Origin: Povalibacter uvarum
GTDB lineage: Bacteria > Pseudomonadota > Gammaproteobacteria > Steroidobacterales > Steroidobacteraceae
Direction: 5' to 3'
Length of the DNA stretch: 64,000 nt
NCBI RefSeq assembly: GCF_014202975.1
Contig: NZ_JACHHZ010000001.1
Coordinates: 682,001 to 746,000, forward strand
The number at the start of each line of letters is the position of its first letter. Position 1 is the first letter of the stretch. The position numbers and the translations under genes are program-made. Under the pieces are notes generated by a model. The model did no database searches. It was not told where the DNA came from and worked only from the letters and a program-made list of their open reading frames with translations. Positions 56,347 through 64,000 of the stretch are shown here, piece by piece.

Positions 56347-56985
56347 ATGCATAAGCTCGCCGCTTTCGGCCTGAGCAGACTTCGCATGCGGATATTGCTG
56401 CCTTACCTGATCGCCGGCTGGTCCGGCTTCTTCGTCATGGCCGTCGAGCTGCTCGGCGGACGGTTGCTGGCACCGACCTTCGGCAGCAGCATCTATGTCT
56501 GGGGTGCGATCATCACCATCTTCATGCTGGCGTTGTCGCTGGGTTATCTCGCCGGAGGCCGATATTCGATGCATGCACCGAATGTGCGTCGTCTCGGCGC
56601 GTTGCTGCTGATCGCCGCCGCGACGGTCGTGCCGATCCTGCTTTTCGGCGAAGCGATGCTCGATGCTGTCGCGATCGCAGTGCCCGATCCGCGTTTCGGG
56701 TCGCTGCTTGCGTCTCTCGCCCTGTTCGGCGTGCCGACGTTCTTCTCGGGAATGATCTCGCCCTATGCCGTGCGGCTGCTCGTGCACGACCCCCGCAACG
56801 CGGGACGTCATGCGGGTCAGCTCTATTTCGTTTCGACGTTCGGGAGCGCTGCCGGAACGTTGCTCACGTCGTTCTATTTCGTGCTGATCCTCGAGGTGAA
56901 CCAGATCCTCATCAGCCTGCTCGCGATATCGGCGGTGATCGGGATGACGGCGGTGATGCAGAAGGGTGATGAGGTGCAGGCGTGA
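56347..56985 (+). CDS. Membrane half of a spermidine-synthase-like protein
   Basis: The 212-aa protein has about six membrane segments. The first (LPYLIAGWSGFFVMAVELLGGRLLAPTFGSSIYVWGAI) is the N-terminal signature of fused MFS/spermidine synthase proteins. In most relatives this is joined to the synthase domain; here it is a separate gene whose stop overlaps the next start (GTGA). The role is unknown, likely lipid-bilayer anchoring or transport. Confidence 0.78.
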   Translation: MHKLAAFGLSRLRMRILLPYLIAGWSGFFVMAVELLGGRLLAPTFGSSIYVWGAIITIFMLALSLGYLAGGRYSMHAPNVRRLGALLLIAAATVVPILLFGEAMLDAVAIAVPDPRFGSLLASLALFGVPTFFSGMISPYAVRLLVHDPRNAGRHAGQLYFVSTFGSAAGTLLTSFYFVLILEVNQILISLLAISAVIGMTAVMQKGDEVQA

Positions 56986-57866
56986 TCTTCAGGATTTCCA
57001 TGGTGCTGGTTGCCCTGGCGGCCGCAGCCGCAGTGCACGCTGATTCGCCCAGGCTGCTGCACTCGGAGCGATCGCTCTATCGCGAAGTGCTCGTATATCA
57101 AACGGGTGATCAGCGTTGCATGTGCTTCACTCGTAACTGCCGCGTGGGGCGGCAGTCCTGCATGGACATGAAGCACCCTGATCATTTCGAGCTGAATTAC
57201 ACGCGCATGATGCTGGGCGCGCTCTACCTCAAGCCCCAGCCGCGCTCGGTGCTCGTCATCGGCCTCGGCGGCGGCACGCTGCCTCGGGCGCTCGTTCGGT
57301 TGCTGCCGGATGTGTCGATCGACAGTGTCGAGATTGATCCTGCGGTGGTGCGTGTCGCGGAGAAGTACTTTGATTTCTCGCCGAGCGAGCGCTCTCGCGT
57401 CGCCGAGCAGGACGGGCGCGTCTTCGTGAAGCGGGCGATCCGCGAGAGGCGCCGCTACGATCTCATCATGCTCGATGCGTTCGACCACGAGTACATTCCC
57501 GAGCACCTGCTGACCCAGGAATTTCTTCGCGAGGTGAAATCGTTGCTTGCTCCGGACGGTGTGCTCGCGGCGAACACATTCTCATCGAGCCGGCTCTACA
57601 GTCACGAGTCGGTCACGTATGCGTCGGTGTTCGGCACCTTCTACAACCTGAAGCGTGAGAACCGCGTGATCTTCGCAACCAATGGGACGCTGCCGGATCT
57701 CCCGACGATTGCGACCAACAGCCGCATTCACGAAGCGAAGCTCAGGACGTTCGGAATCGAGACGGAAACGCTGCTGCCGCTGTTTTCCACGCGGGCGGAC
57801 TGGAACGCGAAAGCGCGGGTACTGACGGATCAGTACTCGCCGGCGAATCTGCTGAATCTGGAGTAA
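56982..57866 (+). CDS. Spermidine-synthase-like SAM enzyme with N-terminal signal-type segment
   Basis: The 294-aa protein has a Rossmann SAM-fold: VLVIGLGGGTLPRALV, DSVEIDPAVVRVAEKYF, DGRVFVKRAI, and LDAFDHEYIPEHLLT, where the acidic residues of polyamine aminopropyltransferases would sit. The N-terminus RISMVLVALAAAAAVHA has signal-peptide form. The ring MCFTRNCRVGRQSC (three Cys) follows. Start GTG 56982 overlaps the membrane half. Reaction and location are unsettled. Confidence 0.78.
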   Translation: MIFRISMVLVALAAAAAVHADSPRLLHSERSLYREVLVYQTGDQRCMCFTRNCRVGRQSCMDMKHPDHFELNYTRMMLGALYLKPQPRSVLVIGLGGGTLPRALVRLLPDVSIDSVEIDPAVVRVAEKYFDFSPSERSRVAEQDGRVFVKRAIRERRRYDLIMLDAFDHEYIPEHLLTQEFLREVKSLLAPDGVLAANTFSSSRLYSHESVTYASVFGTFYNLKRENRVIFATNGTLPDLPTIATNSRIHEAKLRTFGIETETLLPLFSTRADWNAKARVLTDQYSPANLLNLE

Positions 57867-57874
57867 GCGCGCTC

Positions 57875-58020
57875 CGTCATTCCCGCGAACGCGGGAATCC
57901 ATCCGGAAGTCCGTCATTCCCGCGAAAGCGGGAATCCATCTGTTGGCGAAGATGGATCCCGCGTGCGCGGGGACGACGATGCCGCAACGTTTCGAGATCC
58001 CCGCTTTCGCGGGGATGACA
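57875..58020. repeat. REP-like palindrome cluster 2
   Basis: Four copies: 57875-57904, 57912-57939, a divergent GGATCCCGCG type at 57951-57978 and an inverted CCCCGCTTTCGCGGGG type at 57995-58020. Stem sequence matches cluster 1 apart from changes that keep the pairing. It is between convergent genes. Confidence 0.85.
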
Positions 58021-58034
58021 GGGGCTTCGCCCCG

Positions 58035-58295
58035 TCAATTCACACGCCCGCTCAGCTTCTCCAGCTTCTCCAGGGCGATATTCACATCCTGCAGCGTCGG
58101 GATCGGGCTTTCGCCGCCGGTCATGTTCTCGTTCGTCGCGGTCGAAAGCAGCTCTGCGTCTTTCTTCCACGATTCGAGAATGGCGCGCTTGGCATCGACG
58201 TCCAGCTTCGGGTCGCGAAGCACATCCATGGGCGTCTTGAACTGGCGGCTAGGATCGGCAATGGCGTCGTCGGTGCGGTCCTGTTGCTGACTCAT
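58035..58295 (-). CDS. Small hypothetical protein next to DUF883 gene
   Basis: The 86-aa protein starts MSQQQDRTDDAIADPSRQF and contains DVLRDPKLDVDAKRAILESWKKDAELLSTA. Similar short proteins accompany YqjD/ElaB-like genes in other proteobacteria. GAGG nine bases before ATG 58295; it follows the DUF883 gene by 11 bases. Likely cytoplasmic; function unknown. Confidence 0.75.
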   Translation of the reverse strand: MSQQQDRTDDAIADPSRQFKTPMDVLRDPKLDVDAKRAILESWKKDAELLSTATNENMTGGESPIPTLQDVNIALEKLEKLSGRVN

Positions 58296-58306
58296 GCGGA
58301 TTTTCC

Positions 58307-58618
58307 TCAATCGCGGCGGGAGAGCAGACCGACCAGCAGCGCGACACCGGCGGCCACGCCGATCACACTCCAGGAATGATCGCGCACGTAGCTGTCCGTG
58401 TGACGGGCGATGCGACGTACGCGCCGCTGCATCTTGCGGTCGTACAGATGATCGACGACGTTGTGCAGAGATTTCTCGGTACGTGCGCGGGCTTCCTGCA
58501 CGCGATCGCCGGTGACCTCGGCCGTCGCTTTCAATAGCGCCTCGGTGTCGCGGGCCACGGCCTGCAGATCTCTGCGCAGATCTCTCATCGGGGATTGCAA
58601 AGCGCTGCCGTTTCTCAT
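58307..58618 (-). CDS. DUF883 (YqjD/ElaB-like) membrane-anchored protein
   Basis: The 103-aa protein is mostly helical and charged, with one C-terminal membrane segment (WSVIGVAAGVALLVGLL) followed by SRRD, the hallmark of YqjD/ElaB proteins that tie stalled ribosomes to the membrane. A strong GGAGGT precedes the ATG. Confidence 0.88.
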   Translation of the reverse strand: MRNGSALQSPMRDLRRDLQAVARDTEALLKATAEVTGDRVQEARARTEKSLHNVVDHLYDRKMQRRVRRIARHTDSYVRDHSWSVIGVAAGVALLVGLLSRRD

Positions 58619-58747
58619 GGCGGGACCTCCTTCAAATGCTGGGCGTTATCACTTACGCAACGTACGGGGCCGTGCGCGGTTCCCGCTAGGCGGCGTGCCG
58701 AACGCCAGCTACGCTGTGCGCATCGCGTAACGATCGGCGAGCGACTC

Positions 58748-59743
58748 ATGCCAGCGACAAAGCGCAAATCGTCCAGCAAGGCCAAGCGCGCCCCCGCGCG
58801 CCGCAAGACGCCCAAAAAGGCAGCACCCCGCAGCCGGGGCATACAGCCCGAGGATTGCCGGATCGACGAGCTTCCGCCGGAAGCCGCCGAGGTGGCGAAG
58901 CGAGTCGAGCAGGAAGGCGGCGCCATCGTCGGGCGCTACTACGAACCGCTCGGCCGCAATCCGCTGCTGCTCGCGGCGCTGCCGATCGACAGCGTCGAAC
59001 CGACTCCCTTCCAGCGCGATCTGTCGGACGCGCATCACAAGAAGCTGTCGGAAGTGATCGACCGGACAGGGCTGTTCCTCGATCCCGTCATCGCGATCAC
59101 CGCACCTGGCCAGGGCTTCTGGACGCCGAACGGTCGCCATCGCCTCGAGGCACTGCGTCGGCTCGGAGCGAAGTCGATCATCGCGCTCGTGGTGCCGAAG
59201 CGGGAGATCGCGTGGCAGATCCTCGCGCTGAATACCGAGAAGGCCCACAACCTGCGCGAACGGTCCCTCGAAGTCATCCGTATTTACAAGGGGCTGCTCG
59301 AAGAGGATGCGAGCCGTGCCGAGAAGGATTTCTCGTTCTACCTGGAAGACCCGGCCCTGGTCACGCTGGGACTCTGCTACGAGCGCAAAGGCAATTTCGC
59401 CGGCGGCGCCTACCACTCCATTCTGCGGCGACTGATGGAGTTCTCCACGGATCCGATCCGCAAGGCGATCGCCGGGCACGAGAAGACGGCGGAGAAGCTG
59501 TTCGAGCTCGACACGATGGTGACCGAGGCCGTCGACAAGCTGAAGGAGCGTGGCCTGGTCAGTCCGTATCTGCGTGCATTCGTCGTCGCTCGCATCAATC
59601 CTTTGCGCTGGATCAAGGATGAGCCGCCGCCGCTCGCGGAGGTGCTGAAAACGATGCGCGACCGTGCCGCGAAGTTCAACGCCGACAAAGTGAACCAGCA
59701 GGACCTGGCGCGCAGCGGCGGAGTGCCGGACGAGACCGGTTGA
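58748..59743 (+). CDS. ParB N-terminal-like domain protein
   Basis: The 331-aa protein has a Lys/Arg/Ala-rich N-terminal tail (1-30), and a ParB/Srx-like nucleotide-binding core (TPFQRDLSDAHHKKLSEVI, GFWTPNGRHRLEALRRLG). Helical parts follow (LNTEKAHNLRERSLEVIRIYKG). No ParA or partition site is seen nearby, so it is not a normal plasmid or chromosome partition pair. The basic tail suggests nucleic-acid binding. The start lacks a clear ribosome site. It is divergent from the DUF883 gene. Confidence 0.75.
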   Translation: MPATKRKSSSKAKRAPARRKTPKKAAPRSRGIQPEDCRIDELPPEAAEVAKRVEQEGGAIVGRYYEPLGRNPLLLAALPIDSVEPTPFQRDLSDAHHKKLSEVIDRTGLFLDPVIAITAPGQGFWTPNGRHRLEALRRLGAKSIIALVVPKREIAWQILALNTEKAHNLRERSLEVIRIYKGLLEEDASRAEKDFSFYLEDPALVTLGLCYERKGNFAGGAYHSILRRLMEFSTDPIRKAIAGHEKTAEKLFELDTMVTEAVDKLKERGLVSPYLRAFVVARINPLRWIKDEPPPLAEVLKTMRDRAAKFNADKVNQQDLARSGGVPDETG

Positions 59744-59746
59744 GAG

Positions 59747-60493
59747 TCACGGGTCCGGCACGAAGCTCGCCGGGAACGGTACGGCAACGTGATCCTTCAC
59801 CGGCCTCTGCTTTCGCGGCAGCACGCCCTGCGCGACGAGGTTGCGATACGAGTCGTAGTAGATCGATATCGTTTCATCGGGCGTCGACGATTCGCGGCGG
59901 AAATCGACGTACTGCGCGGGTGACGACTCGCGCTGTCCGTGTCCCGTGCCGAGGTTCGCATCATCGCGCTGCCGCGATAGTTCGGCATCGCCGGATTGCG
60001 ATCGCGCTGCTGGCGCTTCGGCACCTTGCTCCATGGGCGGGTTGAACGATGGTCGATGAATGCGTTCGCGAAACAGCGCGACCCCGATCACGCCGACGTT
60101 GTCGGGCCGGCCCGTGCGTGCTGCGTAGGAATCGGGCAGGGCGGTGAAGTAGAACGTCGCCACCTCATCCATGCTCTTGCGCCAACCCTCGACTGACACG
60201 CAATCCCAGCGCTCGAGCACGTAGCCTTGCTGGCTCGTCGCTGCCGTCTGTCCGCTGATCACATTCACACCGTCGACGCTCGTGACAGCGAGCACACGTT
60301 GCTGCGAATGATTGCGCACCCGGATCTCGTATTGATGGCCAGGCTCGCCGGCGACGTACAGGCGCCCACGATGTTCGTGGACCGACAGGAATCGATTCGC
60401 GGTCCGGTCGTAGAGCTCGACAGCGGCCAACGAGCCCGCACGAGCAGCAAAGGGCAGGGCGAACAGCAGGGCGAGCGCCAGCAAGCGAATCAT
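59747..60493 (-). CDS. Secreted hypothetical protein
   Basis: The 248-aa protein has a signal peptide (LLALALLFALPFAARA), then a beta-rich domain with YEIRVRNHSQQRVLAVTSVDGVNVISG, GYVLERWDCVSVEGWRKS and NVGVIGVALFRE. The region ends in a low-complexity Ser/Arg/Asp linker and a C-terminal DETISIYYDSYRNLVAQGVL. GGAG six bases before ATG 60493. A family of unknown function; I recognise the pattern but no name. Confidence 0.75.
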   Translation of the reverse strand: MIRLLALALLFALPFAARAGSLAAVELYDRTANRFLSVHEHRGRLYVAGEPGHQYEIRVRNHSQQRVLAVTSVDGVNVISGQTAATSQQGYVLERWDCVSVEGWRKSMDEVATFYFTALPDSYAARTGRPDNVGVIGVALFRERIHRPSFNPPMEQGAEAPAARSQSGDAELSRQRDDANLGTGHGQRESSPAQYVDFRRESSTPDETISIYYDSYRNLVAQGVLPRKQRPVKDHVAVPFPASFVPDP

Positions 60494-60561
60494 TGAAGGC
60501 TCCGTCAGAGTAGGTCTGACGGTATCAACGACGAAGGTCTGGGAAAGGGTTAGAGAGCCTG

Positions 60562-62304
60562 CTAGCCCGCCAGCCGGCTTCTTTCTCTCCTCGGCTTCCT
60601 GTACGCCAGGTACTGCGGCGTCCACATATGCGCTGCAATCCGGCGCGACAATTCTTCCTCGGTGCACGGCTCGGCGAGTCCGAGTCGCTGCGCCTCGCGC
60701 GCAACGGCCAATGCGACTTGCCGCGAAACTTCGCGAATCGTCTGCAGGCCTGGGAGCAGCGGTGCTTCTATGTTCTGTCTTGCCGGGGAGAACTCACTAA
60801 GAGCCCGCGCGGCGGCGACGAACATTGAATCGGTGACGCGTTGTGCCTGGGCCGCGATCACGCCGAGGCCAACGCCCGGGAAAATGTACGCGTTGTTGCA
60901 CTGTGCGATCCGGATGCGGCGATCGCCGTGAATGACGTCCTCGAAAGGGCTGCCGGTTGCGACGAGCGCGCGGCCGTCGCTCCACGCAATCATGTCCGCC
61001 GGCAAGCCCTCGCATTTCGATGTCGGGTTCGACAGGGGGAAGATGATCGGGCGCGCCGTGTGCCGCGCCATTTCGCGCACGACGTTTTCGTCGAAGGCGC
61101 GCGGCTGTGCGGCTGTACCGATCAGGATCGTCGGATGCACATGCTTCACAACGTCGAGCAGCGTGATCGACTGGCGGTCACTGACTTGCCAGTTCACTGT
61201 CTCATCGACGGCCCGCGCGTACTCGCGTTTGAATGGCTCGAGGTCGGTGCGCCCGGAATGAACGAGTCCCTGGCTGTCGACGAGCCAGATGCGCGAGCGG
61301 GCCGATGCTTCGGATAGTCCTTCGGCCTGCAGGGCTGTGACGAGCTGACTCGTGATGCCGGTGGCGGCTGAGCCCGCTCCCAGCAGAACAATGCGCTGGT
61401 CGCCCAGCGTCGAGCGGTTTGCAGCGACCGCTGCCAGCGCGGCCGCAAGCGTGACGGCTCCGGTGCCCTGGATGTCGTCGTTGAAGGTGCAGAGGCGATT
61501 GCGATATCGCTCGAGCAGCCGTGCCGCGTTGTTCTTCGCGAAGTCTTCCCACTGCAGGAGCACCTTCGGAAAGCGCCGCTGCACGGCGGCGACGAAGGCT
61601 TCGATGAAATCGTCGTAGTCCCGGCCGCGAATACGCTCGTGCCGCTCGCCGAGGTAGAGCGGATCGTCGAGCAGGTCGCGATTGTTGGTGCCGATGTCCA
61701 GCACGATGGGCAGCGTCACCGACGGATGAATGCCGGCGCAGACCGTGTAGAGCGAAAGCTTGCCAACGGGGATCCCCATGCCGCCGATGCCCAGATCGCC
61801 CAGGCCAAGAATGCGCTCGCCGTCGGTGACGACGATGACTTGCACGTCAGCCTCACCGACATTCGCGAGGATCTCGTCGATGTTGTGGCGCTGGGAGTAG
61901 GGGATGTAGACGCCGCGCGGCCGATGGTAAATGCGGCTGTACGACTGGCAGGCGGCGCCGACGACGGGCGTGTAGATGATCGGCATCAGCTCGGCGAGAT
62001 GCTTGCTGAGCAATCCGTAGAACGCGGTCTCGTTACGATCCTGGAGTGCGGTCAGGTGCATGTACCGCTCGAGGTCGGTGGTCTTGCTGCGGTAGACGCC
62101 GTAGATGCGCTCGAGCTGGACTTCGAGGGTCGAAACCCCGGAGGGGAGCAGGCCGGTCAGTCCGAATTCGCGGCGTTCGGCCTCCGTGAACGCGCTGCCC
62201 TTGTTCAGGATCGGGTGTTCCAGGAGCAGGTGCCCGGTCAGGGAAGTCTCAATGTATTCAGTCCCGTGGACGGGATCGCGCCGGATCTCGAATAGCTTGT
62301 CCAA
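60562..62304 (-). CDS. maeA: NAD-dependent malic enzyme
   Basis: The 580-aa oxaloacetate-decarboxylating malic enzyme converts malate to pyruvate. Strong match to E. coli Mae[73 protein letters not shown], and a Rossmann GAGSAATG near residue 305. The start is uncertain: TTG 62304 with GGGGGAG two to five bases before it gives the family length; the open frame extends further. It pairs with pckG in C4 metabolism. Confidence 0.93.
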   Translation of the reverse strand: MDKLFEIRRDPVHGTEYIETSLTGHLLLEHPILNKGSAFTEAERREFGLTGLLPSGVSTLEVQLERIYGVYRSKTTDLERYMHLTALQDRNETAFYGLLSKHLAELMPIIYTPVVGAACQSYSRIYHRPRGVYIPYSQRHNIDEILANVGEADVQVIVVTDGERILGLGDLGIGGMGIPVGKLSLYTVCAGIHPSVTLPIVLDIGTNNRDLLDDPLYLGERHERIRGRDYDDFIEAFVAAVQRRFPKVLLQWEDFAKNNAARLLERYRNRLCTFNDDIQGTGAVTLAAALAAVAANRSTLGDQRIVLLGAGSAATGITSQLVTALQAEGLSEASARSRIWLVDSQGLVHSGRTDLEPFKREYARAVDETVNWQVSDRQSITLLDVVKHVHPTILIGTAAQPRAFDENVVREMARHTARPIIFPLSNPTSKCEGLPADMIAWSDGRALVATGSPFEDVIHGDRRIRIAQCNNAYIFPGVGLGVIAAQAQRVTDSMFVAAARALSEFSPARQNIEAPLLPGLQTIREVSRQVALAVAREAQRLGLAEPCTEEELSRRIAAHMWTPQYLAYRKPRRERSRLAG

Positions 62305-62451
62305 GACTCCCCCGGTTGTATGCAATTCTGATGGGTCGCGGATAGTACCCTGTCCGAGGGGGTCTGAAAGGCCCCGGCGCATCTGGCGTTTGCCAGCCGG
62401 GCAATCTCCCGTTATGTTCCGCGCTGCTTTCGCGAGGGACCTGATGCCCGT

Positions 62452-63411
62452 ATGGCAATGAATTTTCTGGACTTCGAGCAGCCGATCGCCGAGCTCGAAG
62501 CCAAAATCGATGAACTGAAGTTCGTCTCGAACGACGCCGAAGTGAACATCGGCGAGGAAATCGCGCGCCTGCGCGCGAAGAGCCGGACGCTCACGACCAG
62601 CATCTTCTCGAATCTGACCCAGTGGCAGATCGCGCAGCTCGCCCGTCATCCGCAGCGTCCCTACACGCTCGATTACATCTCGGCCATCCTGACCGACTTC
62701 CAGGAACTGCACGGCGACCGCATGTACGCGGACGATCACGCCATCGTCGGCGGCCCGGCGCGGCTCGACGGTCGACCTGTGATGATCATCGGTCATCAGA
62801 AGGGCCGCGATACGAAGGAGCGCGTGCGTCGCAACTACGGCATGCCGAAGCCCGAGGGCTATCGCAAGGCGCTGCGCCTGATGCACATGGCTGAGCGCTT
62901 CCAGATGCCGCTCATCACATTCATCGACACGTCAGGCGCGTATCCGGGCGTCGGCGCGGAAGAACGCGGACAGAGCGAGGCGATCGCGCGCAATCTGTTC
63001 GAGATGTCGACGCTGCGTGTGCCGATCATCAGCGTCGTGATCGGCGAAGGCGGTTCGGGCGGCGCGCTGGCGATCGGCGTATGCGACCGGCTGCTGATGC
63101 TTCAGTACAGCGTGTACTCGGTGATTTCTCCCGAAGGCTGCGCGGGCATTCTCTGGCGCAGCGCGGACAAGAAGGATCTCGCGGCCGAAGCGATGGGCAT
63201 CAGCGCGGAGCGCATTGCGAAGCTCGGTGTCGTCGACGAAGTCATCAAGGAGCCGCTGGGCGGCGCGCATCGCGATCCGCAGGTCATGGCGGACAACCTC
63301 AAGGAAACGCTCCTGCGTCAGTTGAAGGATCTGGAGTCGCTCAGCGTCGACCAGCTCCTCGCGAACCGCGACAAGCGGCTGCGCGGCTACGGAGTGTTCA
63401 GCGAAGGATGA
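62452..63411 (+). CDS. accA: Acetyl-CoA carboxylase carboxyltransferase alpha subunit
   Basis: The 319-aa subunit transfers CO2 from carboxybiotin to acetyl-CoA. Begins [17 protein letters not shown] as in E. coli and has [26 protein letters not shown] and [12 protein letters not shown]. It follows dnaE in most gammaproteobacteria; here about 19 kb of other genes intervene. Confidence 0.96.
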   Translation: MAMNFLDFEQPIAELEAKIDELKFVSNDAEVNIGEEIARLRAKSRTLTTSIFSNLTQWQIAQLARHPQRPYTLDYISAILTDFQELHGDRMYADDHAIVGGPARLDGRPVMIIGHQKGRDTKERVRRNYGMPKPEGYRKALRLMHMAERFQMPLITFIDTSGAYPGVGAEERGQSEAIARNLFEMSTLRVPIISVVIGEGGSGGALAIGVCDRLLMLQYSVYSVISPEGCAGILWRSADKKDLAAEAMGISAERIAKLGVVDEVIKEPLGGAHRDPQVMADNLKETLLRQLKDLESLSVDQLLANRDKRLRGYGVFSEG

Positions 63412-63452
63412 GGGCCTCGTAGCGACGAGCGCGCCGTCCGATACTGGTGGCC

Positions 63453-64000
63453 ATGTCGCTCAGCCCAGCCTCCGTTCTCTCCGGTCTCAAAGCCGCCTTG
63501 CCTGCCCAGGCTGGCGGCGATATCTGCGTCGGGTTCAGCGGCGGGCTCGATTCCACGGTTCTGGTTGCAGCGCTGGCGCAGGCACGCCAGGTCGAACCTT
63601 CGCTGCGACTTCGCGCCATTCATATCGATCATCAGTTGCAGCCTCAGTCAGCGGCGTGGGATGAGCATTGCCGCTCCATCGCGAACGCGCTGGACGTCGA
63701 GTATCGATCCTGTCGGGTTACCGTCGTGCTGGATCCCGAAGAGGGACCCGAGGCATCGGCTCGCGCGGCGCGATACCAGGCGCTGCAATCCCTGTTGCGA
63801 CCCGGCGAAACGCTGGTGACCGCTCATCACGCCGACGATCAGCTCGAGACCCTGCTGCTCGCGCTGATGCGAGGCGCTGGAACCCGGGGGCTCGCCGGTA
63901 TGCCTGCCTGCCAACCGCTCGGGATCGGGTGGCACGCCCGGCCGTTGCTCGAGTTCACTCGCGCGGAGCTGGAAGCGTGGGGCAGGGCGCAGGGATTGCG
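63453..64000 (+). CDS. tilS: tRNA(Ile)-lysidine synthase, N-terminal part, cut by window edge
   Basis: About 182 residues from ATG 63453 run off the right edge. The PP-loop SGGLDST (CVGFSGGLDSTVLVAAL), IHIDHQLQPQS, and TAHHADDQLETLLLALMRGAG are TilS signatures. It adds lysine to C34 of the AUA-reading tRNA-Ile. accA-tilS order is conserved in related genomes. Confidence 0.93.
   Translation, partial: MSLSPASVLSGLKAALPAQAGGDICVGFSGGLDSTVLVAALAQARQVEPSLRLRAIHIDHQLQPQSAAWDEHCRSIANALDVEYRSCRVTVVLDPEEGPEASARAARYQALQSLLRPGETLVTAHHADDQLETLLLALMRGAGTRGLAGMPACQPLGIGWHARPLLEFTRAELEAWGRAQGL

Overview
The window is a chromosomal segment of a high-GC gammaproteobacterium. Gene order matches the conserved gammaproteobacterial clusters map-glnD-dapD / rpsB-tsf-pyrH-frr-uppS-cdsA-dxr-rseP-bamA-skp-lpxD-fabZ-lpxA-lpxB-rnhB-dnaE and accA-tilS, and yoaA sits beside tsaB. 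The accessory content (GTP-type PEP carboxykinase, porin-5-type porin, Tat-exported amidohydrolase) fits a Nevskiales, Steroidobacterales or Xanthomonadales-like soil bacterium. The genus cannot be named from sequence alone.

Layout: (1) 1-7158 holds a truncated M28 peptidase (minus), a class III cyclase-FHA protein, pckG (minus), a small exported protein, and yoaA-tsaB. (2) 7267-18773 is a phosphate-starvation region: phoB-phoR, a porin, phoU, then dsbB and dapE as passengers, then pstS-pstC-pstA-pstB and a second phoU. PhoB-box-like direct repeats stand before phoB, the porin and pstS. (3) 18792-24398 (minus) carries dapD, dapC, glnD and map. (4) 24609-43534 is the long translation, isoprenoid, envelope and replication cluster from rpsB to dnaE. 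(5) 43545-62304 is an accessory stretch separating dnaE from its usual neighbour accA. It holds an MFS exporter, AsmA-like, YceI and YciH proteins, an exported amidohydrolase/VOC/93-aa operon, a TPR-TonB-like protein, a KgtP-like transporter with a serine hydrolase, several small stress-type proteins, a spermidine-synthase-like enzyme split into two genes, a ParB-like protein and maeA. (6) 62452-64000 is accA followed by tilS, which runs off the right edge.

The core genes work together: PstSCAB, PhoU, PhoBR and the porin handle phosphate uptake and sensing. UppS, CdsA and Dxr feed lipid carrier, phospholipid and isoprenoid synthesis, while BamA, Skp, LpxD, FabZ, LpxA and LpxB build the outer membrane.

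The least explained material is repetitive intergenic DNA. A heptanucleotide tandem repeat with a fixed GAAGCGG edge occurs at several loci, including both sides of the lpxB start and just before dnaE. Long inverted repeats built from 9-bp CACGGRG units lie near the left of the accessory stretch, and REP-like palindromes lie near its right half. The best candidate for an undescribed gene system is the operon at 48085-50820. Two complete-looking genes, the M28 peptidase and tilS, are cut by the window edges. No tRNA, rRNA, CRISPR array, prophage or intact insertion sequence was recognised.
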